Assembly: GCF_007896845.1 (NCBI RefSeq)
Contig: NZ_VOHS01000052.1
Location: 1-39,342, forward strand
Reading direction: 5' to 3'
Length of the DNA: 39,342 nucleotides
Source of the DNA: Chitinophaga pinensis
GTDB lineage: Bacteria; Bacteroidota; Bacteroidia; Chitinophagales; Chitinophagaceae
Under the pieces are notes generated by a model, which searched no databases, was not told where the DNA came from, and worked only from the letters and a program-made list of their open reading frames with translations. Positions within the stretch are counted from its first letter, which is position 1; each line of letters opens with the position of its first letter. Of the stretch, positions 24,470 to 32,671 are shown piece after piece. Position numbers and translations under genes: made by a program.

Positions 24470-25248
24470 GTAATATACAACACAGGAACACCGTACAGGA
24501 AGATCCGTGGTCTTCACTGAAAGCGTTCACCACAGCGCGTATTGCATTGGGAAGAACGGGAACGGCCATTCCCCTGAAAGAAGTATTATCTTTCAGACTG
24601 GCACATGCGCATGCCCGGGATGCTGTTTATTCAAAACTGGATACGAATCTCCTGCTGGAAGAACTCCATGCATTTCTTTTGCCCGTATTAGCTTTGCACA
24701 GCAGTGCTGCTGACCGTTATGAATACCTGCAACGGCCGGATAAAGGACGCCGTCTGGATACACAGAGTATTGACATGCTGAAGGCACAACCAGATGCCTT
24801 CAGACAGAAAGATGTTGCCATCATCATTGCCGACGGATTATCCGCTACGGCCATGAATATACATACCGCCCCTTTACTGAATCATCTGCTGCCAATGCTG
24901 AAAACAGCCGGTCTGTCTATGGCACCGGTTTGTCTGGCAGAACAGGCAAGAGTAGCTATCGGAGATGAAATAGGTAGTCTGCTGGAAGCAAAGATGACCC
25001 TTGTACTCATAGGAGAGCGTCCCGGACTGAGTGCCGCCGATAGCATGGGCGCCTATATCACCTTTAATCCCCGTCCGGGTAATACCGACGAAGGGCGTAA
25101 TTGCATCTCTAATATCCGTCAGGACGGATTACAGTACATCCCTGCTTCCGCGAAGATCTGTTACCTGCTGCAGGAGGCGATGAAACTGCGTCTTTCCGGT
25201 GTGGATTTGAAGGATAATTATGTGGATCTTTCACTGCTTAAAGGATAG
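24466..25248 (+). CDS. eutC: Ethanolamine ammonia-lyase small (beta) subunit
   Basis: 260 residues from the ATG at 24466, which overlaps the eutB stop by 4 bp. The open frame begins at 24379, but translational coupling fixes the start here. Marks are LKAFTTARIALGRTGTAIPL, SFRLAHAHARDAVY, DVAIIIADGLSATAMNIH, LIGERPGLSAADSMGAY and FNPRPGNTDEGRNCISNI. The subunit binds the cobalamin cofactor at the interface with EutB. No aldehyde dehydrogenase follows, so acetaldehyde must be handled by genes elsewhere. There is no clear terminator before the ECF sigma gene 88 bp downstream. Confidence 0.95.
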   Translation: MSNIQHRNTVQEDPWSSLKAFTTARIALGRTGTAIPLKEVLSFRLAHAHARDAVYSKLDTNLLLEELHAFLLPVLALHSSAADRYEYLQRPDKGRRLDTQSIDMLKAQPDAFRQKDVAIIIADGLSATAMNIHTAPLLNHLLPMLKTAGLSMAPVCLAEQARVAIGDEIGSLLEAKMTLVLIGERPGLSAADSMGAYITFNPRPGNTDEGRNCISNIRQDGLQYIPASAKICYLLQEAMKLRLSGVDLKDNYVDLSLLKG

Positions 25249-25336
25249 GATCTCTGAAACACATCAGCAATCCCCTTTTATTTTCCGGCTCAGTTATTTA
25301 AAAAAATAATACTTTGTGCGCCATTCAAAATGACTG

Positions 25337-25894
25337 ATGACGCACGACGGATACCATATCTCTGCTGATGAAGCTACTGAGGCACTCCGTAGCCGTAATG
25401 CCGACGTATTCCGGAATATTTACAATGCATACAGCGAAGAACTGTACCTGCTGGCTTATCGCTGGGTCAAAGATCATGACCTGGCAAAGGAAGTCGTACA
25501 GGGTCTTTTTACCCATCTGTGGGAAAAAGGACCGGAGATCACTATTACCGGAAATGTACGGCATTACCTGTATCGTGCAGTCACTAACAGAAGTATCAAT
25601 GAATTGAAGCGCAGGGCCCGTCATGTCAGTGAAGAAGCCCTGCAATGGCAGGCAGATAGTGCTTCTATGCATGACCTTACCGACCATCTTTTGTTGCAAA
25701 AAGAGGTCATGCGGCTGGTACAGACACTGGCGCCACGTTGCCGGGAGATCTTTTTGCTCAGCCGTTTCGACGGACTGGAGCCCGCCGAGATAGCAGAAAA
25801 GCTGGGGATCGCACTCAATACAGTGTATTTCCAGCTGGCAGTTGCTCTGAAACACCTGCGTACACATTTGCTGAATGGAAAAAAATTAGAGTAG
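25337..25894 (+). CDS. ECF RNA polymerase sigma factor (SusC/D-associated)
   Basis: 185 residues. Region 2 is at about residues 20-90: VFRNIYNAYSEELYLLAYRW, then VVQGLFTHLWEKG. Region 4 is at about 125-175: LAPRCREIFLLSRFDGLEPA, then EIAEKLGIALNTVYFQLAVA. This is the ECF type paired with FecR in Bacteroidota. I use ATG 25337; a nearby ATG at 25330 is in another frame. It lies 44 bp upstream of the FecR gene and would be released when the SusC-like receptor senses its substrate through its STN domain. Confidence 0.93.
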   Translation: MTHDGYHISADEATEALRSRNADVFRNIYNAYSEELYLLAYRWVKDHDLAKEVVQGLFTHLWEKGPEITITGNVRHYLYRAVTNRSINELKRRARHVSEEALQWQADSASMHDLTDHLLLQKEVMRLVQTLAPRCREIFLLSRFDGLEPAEIAEKLGIALNTVYFQLAVALKHLRTHLLNGKKLE

Positions 25895-25938
25895 CATCAA
25901 AGTAACACGGCGTTGAATTGTCGTAATATGTATAAGTG

Positions 25939-26853
25939 ATGAACAACAAGGACGTAACTGAATTTGTCATTGATTGTCTGACAGATGCCGGTAATCGGGA
26001 CAAACAGGCTGCATTAAACCAGTGGTTGCAGGAATCGGAAGATAACCGCACGCTGTATGCAGAACTGAAGCAGCTTTGGGAAGCTGCCGCAGGCGTCCCT
26101 CCCGTATCATTTGACAAGGAAGAAAGCTGGAAGGAGCTCCCGCTGACAACAGCAGGGAGTAAGCCCATAAAGCGTCTCTTCCCATGGAAGGCGGTAGCGG
26201 CCGCCGTGCTGCTGTTGCTGTCGGGCGCAGGTATCTGGTGGTGGCAGTCAACTGCGCTCCACTGGACAACCTATACAGCCCATATCTCTGATCGGGATAG
26301 TCTCACACTACCCGACGGTTCACGCGTGTATCTCAAACCGGGTACTTCTCTGAAATATAAACAACCCTTTTCTGACCGTAGCGTTATACTCTTATCAGGC
26401 GAAGCTTACTTCGATGTGACGAAAGCAGCAGAACATACATTTCTTGTACAGGCAGGAGATGCAATTGTGCGTGTATTAGGTACCGCTTTTAACGTACGAA
26501 TAGAACAGAATAGAACAGAAGTAATCGTGTTTGAAGGTAAAATAAGTCTGCAGAAAAATGGGCAGCAGGTGGTGCTCAGCAGTGGTAACGGAAACAAAGG
26601 AACGGTAGATGGTGATAAAGGTGGAATCCTGCACGCACAGGGCGATTACAGTAATCAGTGTGTATGGGCGACAGCTGATTTATCATTCGAAAATGAAGAA
26701 GCTGCACACGTAGCAGCAGTCATCGCAGACTACTACAAAATACCTGCACTAAAAATACCTGAAAATCTAAAACATAAACGTATTACCTTACACCTGCATA
26801 ATACGCCGGCCGAACAAGCTATGGAAATCCTGGCGACCGTTTTAGATGAATAA
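25939..26853 (+). CDS. FecR-family anti-sigma factor
   Basis: 304 residues from ATG 25939; a GTG three bases upstream is less likely. The N-terminal cytoplasmic part (about 1-75) with its tryptophan-containing helix binds the sigma factor. A single membrane helix follows (FPWKAVAAAVLLLLSGAGIW). The periplasmic FecR domain shows TLPDGSRVYLKPGTSLKY, SVILLSGEAYFDVTK, AIVRVLGTAFNVRI and VIVFEGKISLQ. The C-terminal STN-like region meets the receptor. It is 19 bp before the SusC start codon. Confidence 0.93.
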   Translation: MNNKDVTEFVIDCLTDAGNRDKQAALNQWLQESEDNRTLYAELKQLWEAAAGVPPVSFDKEESWKELPLTTAGSKPIKRLFPWKAVAAAVLLLLSGAGIWWWQSTALHWTTYTAHISDRDSLTLPDGSRVYLKPGTSLKYKQPFSDRSVILLSGEAYFDVTKAAEHTFLVQAGDAIVRVLGTAFNVRIEQNRTEVIVFEGKISLQKNGQQVVLSSGNGNKGTVDGDKGGILHAQGDYSNQCVWATADLSFENEEAAHVAAVIADYYKIPALKIPENLKHKRITLHLHNTPAEQAMEILATVLDE

Positions 26854-26872
26854 TTGAGCTCCTTTAACCCAC

Positions 26873-29800
26873 ATGAGGATCCTGGCCACTTTAGGTTTCA
26901 TCACCTGTTCAATATGTGTATTCCTGACAGGAACAGCACAACAGTCTGTACTACTGCAACAACGTCTGGATGTGCGGGTGAAAAACATGCCGCTCATTAC
27001 CTTCATGAAGTGGATCAGTCAGCAAACCGGTAACTCCTTCGCTTATCCCAACGAAATACTGGAAGGACGTACAGCTGTCACCATCAATGAAAAAGACATC
27101 ACCGTACAGACAATCCTCGAACGCATCTTTCCTCCCGCAAAATATGATATCAGGACCATCGGTCACCAGATCATCATCCGCTTCAAAAAACAGCCTGCTC
27201 TGACAGCCGACACATTACAGCCTGCCCGTATTATGCAGATGAACACGGTCGTGGTAACAGCATTGGGCATCAACCGGCCTAAATATACCCTCGGATATGC
27301 CTACGCGGAGATAAAAGGCGAAGACATGACCGCCGCCCGGGATATACACCCTATGAATACCCTCAGCGGTAAAGTGGCCGGACTGGAAGTAAGTCCGGTA
27401 AACAGCGGTATGGGCGGCTCCACAAAACTCACACTCAGAGGTATGCGTCTCTTAGGCGGTAATAATCAACCGCTACTGGTAATGGACGGCATCCCCGTTA
27501 ATAATTCCTCTCCCGGACAGGCAGAAAGATACGGTGGTTATGACCTCGGGGATGGAACAGCCATTATCAACCCGGATGATGTAGAGACGATCTCCGTGCT
27601 CAAAGGAGGGGCATCCGCTGCTTTATACGGGAGTAGGGCTGCAAATGGAGTGATTCTCATTACAACCCGTAAAGGTGTCCGCAAAGGGCTGGAAATGGAC
27701 TTTACGTCGAATATATTGCTGGAACAGGTCAACCATCAATACGATTTTCAGGATACCTATGGCAGCGGTCGCGATGGCATACTGCCCGTCAGCGCTACGG
27801 AAGCCAGATGGGTATCGCAATACAGCTGGGGGCCAAAACTCCACCGGGATAGTCTGGTGTGGCTTTGGAACGGACAAAAGGCGCCCTACGTGAAGGCGCG
27901 TCATTCCACAGCCGGCTTTTTCCGTGGCGGGTATACACGGATCAATACCCTCGCCGCCGCAACTGGAAATGAACATACACAACTACGTTTCTCTTATACC
28001 AACACCGGCACACAGGATATATTACCGCAAAGCGGTCTGCAAAGACATAATCTCTCTGCCAGAATGACCACCGCCTTCAGTCCTCGTGTGGAACTGGATA
28101 CGCGTGTGGCGTGGTTAAATGAGCAGGTGCAGAACCGCCCGGCCCTATCCGATAACCCTAACAACGTCGGCTATGTATTAACCGGCATCGCACCCAATAT
28201 TGATCTGAACTGGTTAAAACAGTATAAAGATCCTGTCACGGGTAACTATATCAACTGGAATAACAACACCTATCAGGTGAATCCTTATTGGGCCATCTAT
28301 GAGCAACCCAACAGCAGTACGCAGAACCGCCTGAATGGTTTCCTGCAACTGAAATATAAAATCACTCCCGACCTGACGGCACACGTCCGTTCAGGTATGG
28401 ATTACTCCGATTTTTCTTTCTATGAGATGATGAATTACTCCACACCGGTCAATCCTCTGGGCGCCATCTCCCTCAAAGACAGAAGACTTTGGGAAAGTAA
28501 TACAGACCTCCTGTTAAGTTACAACCGCCAGTTAAACCGCTGGGGCATTACACTGAATATGGGCGCTACCCGCATGGACTATCAGGAGCGGGTACGTAAT
28601 ACCACCGGAAGAGAAATGAGCATAAGAGGAGAAAGAGGAATTGAGAATTTCAATACACGGATGCGCAATGAAATGATCCTCAGAAAAAGGATCAATGCCA
28701 TGTACGCCTCTTTGGATATAGATTACAGAAAATTGCTGTACCTCTCGCTGACCGGCCGTAAGGACTGGTCATCCACATTGCCTGCTGACCACAACGCTTA
28801 TTTTTACCCTTCCGCATCCGCCGCATTTCAATTCAGTGAACTGCTGAAAGATAAAGGCATGCTATCTTTTGGTAAACTACGTGTCTCCGTCGCCCAGACC
28901 GGTACAGATGCCGCCCAGCCTTACCAGCTGCGTTTAAGTTATAGCTACAATCCCGATATCCCCAATATCAAAGGATATTCCATCGGTGGGGTAGCTGTGG
29001 ATAATGTCCCCTTCGAAGATCTGCGTCCCGGCATCAGTAAAGGATATGAAGCCGGACTGGATCTGGCTTTCTTCAATGACCGTATCAGTCTGGACGCTAC
29101 ATGGTACCACTCCAATACCCTCGATCAGGTATTGAACGCACCTGTATCTACTTCCAGTGGGTATACCAGTGCCGTCATCAATTCAGGCGATATTCGTAAT
29201 CAGGGTATAGAACTCGGGTTAACAGTCGTTCCGTTAATCCGTCAGCAGTTACATTGGGATACCCGCTTTATTTTTTCTAGCAATTGTAATCGTATACGTT
29301 CCCTGAATACGCTGGTTTCACCCTATTATACAATGGCCGTCAGCCGTTGGGGAAATGCATCTGTCGTAGCAAAAAAAGGAGAAGCTTATGGGATGATCAG
29401 CGGCCGGCGTTTCCTGCGGGATGCACAGGGCAGGATGATACTCGATGCCAATAACCTGCCGAAGTATACCACCACAGATGCGTGGCTGGGGAATAACCAA
29501 TATGACTGGACCGGCAGTATTACCAATAAAGTGGTCTATAAGCAGCTTAGTCTGACCATCCTCATTGACATCAGGTATGGTGGTGATATCTACTCCATGA
29601 CCAATCTCCTCGCATATGGTAACGGGAAGCAAAAAGGTACACTGGTAGGTAGAGAAGAATGGACCCGTTCTGAACAGGAACGTGTCAGTGCAGGTAAAAG
29701 ACCGGAAGAGTGGACGCCTGTCGGCGGATTGCTGGTCAGCGGTGTACAAGCCGGTACCGGGAATGAAGTGCAGGCCTATGTCAATCCGCAAACCTACTGG

Positions 29801-30076
29801 ACGCGTGTATCCGACAATATCCCTGAAGCCTTTGTCTATAACGCCTCCTTTATCAAACTACGCGAAATGCATCTCGATTATCAGCTGCCCCGTTTCTCCT
29901 CCCTGTTCCGGGAAGCTACTATTTCCCTGACCGGACGTAACCTGCTGACACTATACAAGGCAGTACCCAATATTGACCCTGAATCAAGTTATAACAATAC
30001 AACCGCACAGGGACTGGAATACGGTTCTCTGCCAACGCGAAGATCCTACGGGATGAAACTGTATGTCAAATTTTAA
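26873..30076 (+). CDS. SusC/RagA-type TonB-dependent receptor with STN domain
   Basis: 1067 residues. Signal peptide to about residue 22; STN (secretin/TonB short N-terminal) domain about 30-105, which links it to FecR; then plug (about 125-235) with NTVVVTALGINRPK, LSGKVAGLEV, LVMDGIPVNN and the SusC signature ISVLKGGASAALYGSRAANG. The rest is the 22-strand barrel, with the end ARRSYGMKLYVKF-like pattern of the family. There is no carboxypeptidase-like barrel-entry domain between STN and plug, which marks the signalling SusC class. It imports a nutrient across the outer membrane with SusD. Ligand unknown: no glycosidase, lyase or peptidase sits in the cluster. Confidence 0.93.
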   Translation: MRILATLGFITCSICVFLTGTAQQSVLLQQRLDVRVKNMPLITFMKWISQQTGNSFAYPNEILEGRTAVTINEKDITVQTILERIFPPAKYDIRTIGHQIIIRFKKQPALTADTLQPARIMQMNTVVVTALGINRPKYTLGYAYAEIKGEDMTAARDIHPMNTLSGKVAGLEVSPVNSGMGGSTKLTLRGMRLLGGNNQPLLVMDGIPVNNSSPGQAERYGGYDLGDGTAIINPDDVETISVLKGGASAALYGSRAANGVILITTRKGVRKGLEMDFTSNILLEQVNHQYDFQDTYGSGRDGILPVSATEARWVSQYSWGPKLHRDSLVWLWNGQKAPYVKARHSTAGFFRGGYTRINTLAAATGNEHTQLRFSYTNTGTQDILPQSGLQRHNLSARMTTAFSPRVELDTRVAWLNEQVQNRPALSDNPNNVGYVLTGIAPNIDLNWLKQYKDPVTGNYINWNNNTYQVNPYWAIYEQPNSSTQNRLNGFLQLKYKITPDLTAHVRSGMDYSDFSFYEMMNYSTPVNPLGAISLKDRRLWESNTDLLLSYNRQLNRWGITLNMGATRMDYQERVRNTTGREMSIRGERGIENFNTRMRNEMILRKRINAMYASLDIDYRKLLYLSLTGRKDWSSTLPADHNAYFYPSASAAFQFSELLKDKGMLSFGKLRVSVAQTGTDAAQPYQLRLSYSYNPDIPNIKGYSIGGVAVDNVPFEDLRPGISKGYEAGLDLAFFNDRISLDATWYHSNTLDQVLNAPVSTSSGYTSAVINSGDIRNQGIELGLTVVPLIRQQLHWDTRFIFSSNCNRIRSLNTLVSPYYTMAVSRWGNASVVAKKGEAYGMISGRRFLRDAQGRMILDANNLPKYTTTDAWLGNNQYDWTGSITNKVVYKQLSLTILIDIRYGGDIYSMTNLLAYGNGKQKGTLVGREEWTRSEQERVSAGKRPEEWTPVGGLLVSGVQAGTGNEVQAYVNPQTYWTRVSDNIPEAFVYNASFIKLREMHLDYQLPRFSSLFREATISLTGRNLLTLYKAVPNIDPESSYNNTTAQGLEYGSLPTRRSYGMKLYVKF

Positions 30077-30080
30077 GTAA

Positions 30081-31616
30081 ATGTTGATGAAACGGTATGG
30101 ATGGAATATATATCTGCTCCTCTTTTTGCTGTCATCCTGCACAGCAGGTTTTGACAGGATCAATACTGACCCGCGTAAGTCAGACAGTATTCCGCCCGGC
30201 GATCAGCTGACTGCTGCGGCTTATTTTATGGATGGTGGCAGAGAAATGGGATACCCCAATCTTTACCTGTTTCAGCCAATGGTGCAGTACCTGAGTGGTG
30301 CACCCGGTATGAGTGCGGGAGGGAAGTATATCCGGAATGAATTTTATAATAACTGCATGTGGGAAAACCTTTACGGGAAGAGTATCAAGCAACTGGCAGA
30401 CCTGCTGGCACGTCATAAAGACAATCCTAAAGTGGTGAACTACCGGGCTGCAGCACGTATCCTGAAGGTGTATGTATGCGCTTTGCTGACAGATACCTAC
30501 GGAGACATCCCTTATTCAGAAGCCGGCATGGCATGGTATGGAAAAAACTATACACCGGCTTATGACAGACAGGCTGATATCTATGCAGACTTCTTCAAAG
30601 AATTAACCGAATCAGCAGCACAATTTGATACCTCACAGGAACCGATCTATAACGATATTCTGTATGGAGGCGATATCATAAAGTGGAAACGCCTCGCCGC
30701 TTCTTTACGTTTACGTCTCGCAATGCGGCTGACGAAAGTCAATGAAGCCATGGCAAAAACACAGGTGCAGGCTGCCTATGCCGCCGGAGTGATGCAGGAT
30801 GAGATGGACCAGTTCCGTATGCTGCATGATGATTATGCCTATCCTGATCTGAGAGGTAACAGCTATGCACAGGCATTACAGGAAGACAGGGTCTACCAGT
30901 GGGCAAAAGGCTGCAGTACTTTTGTGAATTACCTGAAAGCTGAAAATGATCCGCGGCTGCCCACTTTCTTTACCAACCGGGATGCGGATGGAAACGATAT
31001 TACCGGTATCACGCATTATCTGTCTATAGCCCCGGGTATGTATTATTGGGATGACGAAGTACGGTATGTCAGTCCGGAGGGAGTAATCATTCCTGCTGCG
31101 AATAAGTATTGTTTCCTTAACCAACCTTTCTATCAGTTACGCGCACCCTTTCTGCACATGGGCTACGCCGAAGTCTGCTTCCTGCTGGCAGAAGCCGCGG
31201 TAAGAGGGTGGATACCCGCAACAGCTAACCAATGGTATCAGCAGGGTATCAGGTCAGCTATCGATCAGTTGAAATTATATCCGGAGATCAGTTATATACC
31301 GGAAGAAGATATCAATGCCTTTATCAACGCACACGTATTGACGCCGGGAAAAGAAATAGAACAGATCAATATGCAGAAATGGGTCGCCTTATTTCCTAAC
31401 GGATTCGAAGCATATGCCAATCAGCGCCGCAGTGGTTACCCGGTGCTGGCGCCGATTACTGACAAAGGCAGTGAGTCTCAGACAAACGGTATATTGCCAC
31501 GCAGACTCTTCTATCCCGCTACAGAAGCATTCAGCAATACGATCCATTATCAGGACGCGCTAAACAGAATGGGAGGGACAGACGATTGGTTATACCGTAT
31601 GTGGTGGGACCGATAA
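30081..31616 (+). CDS. SusD/RagB-type nutrient-binding outer-membrane lipoprotein
   Basis: 511 residues. The lipoprotein signal is LLLFLLSSC (lipid on Cys20 from the ATG at 30081, or Cys18 from the ATG at 30087). The TPR-like SusD fold shows FDRINTDPRKSD, LKVYVCALLTDTYGDIPYSEA, GDIIKWKRLAASLRLRLAMR, AEVCFLLAEAAVRGW and QKWVALFPNGFEAYANQRR. The early NTDP motif fits the SusD-like_2 group that often handles peptides or other non-glycan loads, but this is inference. It lies 4 bp after the SusC stop and forms the lid of that receptor. The convergent small membrane protein starts 2 bp after its stop. Confidence 0.93.
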   Translation: MLMKRYGWNIYLLLFLLSSCTAGFDRINTDPRKSDSIPPGDQLTAAAYFMDGGREMGYPNLYLFQPMVQYLSGAPGMSAGGKYIRNEFYNNCMWENLYGKSIKQLADLLARHKDNPKVVNYRAAARILKVYVCALLTDTYGDIPYSEAGMAWYGKNYTPAYDRQADIYADFFKELTESAAQFDTSQEPIYNDILYGGDIIKWKRLAASLRLRLAMRLTKVNEAMAKTQVQAAYAAGVMQDEMDQFRMLHDDYAYPDLRGNSYAQALQEDRVYQWAKGCSTFVNYLKAENDPRLPTFFTNRDADGNDITGITHYLSIAPGMYYWDDEVRYVSPEGVIIPAANKYCFLNQPFYQLRAPFLHMGYAEVCFLLAEAAVRGWIPATANQWYQQGIRSAIDQLKLYPEISYIPEEDINAFINAHVLTPGKEIEQINMQKWVALFPNGFEAYANQRRSGYPVLAPITDKGSESQTNGILPRRLFYPATEAFSNTIHYQDALNRMGGTDDWLYRMWWDR

Positions 31617-31618
31617 AA

Positions 31619-32026
31619 TTACATTGTTTCCAGCTCCTCCGGATGCTTGGGTTTATACCAGCAATAGTAGTACGCCAGTATAAGCACACCCGTAATGAAA
31701 GGGATCAGCGCAAGATGTTTATAAGTAATAGTTCCCGTAATAATCTCCGCATCAAAATGCAGGAATTCACTGATCATCCAATAAGAGTTGGCAGTAATCC
31801 ATACCGCAATAGCGAGGTTATGGCACAGCTCGGACATAAATTGTCGTGTACGGTATGCTATGACAAGCGCAATGATCAGCGTAGGAAATATCATCGCAAT
31901 GCCCAGTGGCTTCCAGATCAGGCACCAGCCTATATCTTTCAGCAACCAGAAAACAATGTGCAGATTTTCCATTTTCCGGTACTTTAACGGAATGCTGTAG
32001 ACAGGTGTGGTTGTGGTTTCGGGCAT
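31619..32026 (-). CDS. Uncharacterised small membrane protein
   Basis: 135 residues from the ATG at 32026 (MPETTTTPVYSIPLKYRKME); the frame extends to 32131 but that part overlaps the divergent promoter area. Three to four membrane helices: IVFWLLKDIGWCLIWKPLGI merging into MIFPTLIIALVIAY, LAIAVWITANSYWMISEFL and LIPFITGVLILAYYYCWY. No family is recognised. A -7-like TATTTTTG lies 22 bp upstream (32048-32055 on the minus strand) without a -33. It is divergent from the 68-residue gene. Confidence 0.6.
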   Translation of the reverse strand: MPETTTTPVYSIPLKYRKMENLHIVFWLLKDIGWCLIWKPLGIAMIFPTLIIALVIAYRTRQFMSELCHNLAIAVWITANSYWMISEFLHFDAEIITGTITYKHLALIPFITGVLILAYYYCWYKPKHPEELETM

Positions 32027-32118
32027 ATTTGATTTCGATTGTGCCGGCAAAAATATAAAATCTGGCATCAATTGGTATAACTCTTGTATTAACCATTGCG
32101 GACCAAAAAATTTTAGCC

Positions 32119-32325
32119 ATGAAAAAAGCAATGATCGCCGCTTCCATTGTCGGCGTAGCAGCAGCCGGAGTAATTCTTTATCTTACACGTAGCCGGAATG
32201 GTATGCAACGTCTGCTGGACGGAGCAGAAGCCACCGCAGATGACGCTCGTCGTGTAGCCAACCGCCACCTCCGCAAGACACAGAAAAAGATCAATCATAT
32301 GATCCATGAATCAACCATGGAATAA
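32119..32325 (+). CDS. Small YtxH-like single-helix protein
   Basis: 68 residues: one N-terminal membrane helix (MIAASIVGVAAAGVILYL) followed by a charged amphipathic helix (LLDGAEATADDARRVANRHL) and a basic tail. Size and layout resemble YtxH-like stress-associated envelope proteins, but the sequence is too short for a firm call. A perfect terminator follows within 10 bp. Confidence 0.6.
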   Translation: MKKAMIAASIVGVAAAGVILYLTRSRNGMQRLLDGAEATADDARRVANRHLRKTQKKINHMIHESTME

Positions 32326-32334
32326 CTACCAACG

Positions 32335-32391
32335 GACCTTTTACCGGGCTTAATAATTGTGTTGTTCACTCCGGTAAAAGGTCTTATTTTT
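32335..32391 (+). terminator. Rho-independent terminator after the 68-residue gene
   Basis: A perfect 13-bp stem GACCTTTTACCGG / CCGGTAAAAGGTC with a 23-nt loop is followed by TTATTTTT. It isolates the small gene from the large secreted protein downstream. Confidence 0.8.
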
Positions 32392-32671
32392 ATCTCCTTA
32401 TACCGCTCAGCTATCATAATTTAAGTTATTATATACTGTCTTATTTGTCTTACAATTAGCTGACTCATCTCCACATCAAGTCCACCTCATCTCCAGCTCA
32501 TCTGCATATTATATACCTATCTGATTCGCCTGATCTGTATATCAATAACTCATTTCCCCTGACTTAGAAGCGCTTAAGAAAAATGTATGTAAAAAATACA
32601 CAATGAGTGATATTTTATTAAATTTGTATAATATTTAATATCAAGGACCCTATCCCTGTTGACCGAAACCT
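32392..32671. other. AT-rich promoter region of the large secreted protein cluster
   Basis: 280 bp with no gene. A direct repeat CTCATCTCCA occurs at 32464-32473 and 32486-32495, with a partial third copy (CTCATCT) at 32497-32503. A -7 match TAAATTTG lies at 32619-32626, 46 bp before the ATG, without a -33 TTG. The repeats could be activator sites. The base composition is clearly richer in A and T than the flanking genes. Confidence 0.4.
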
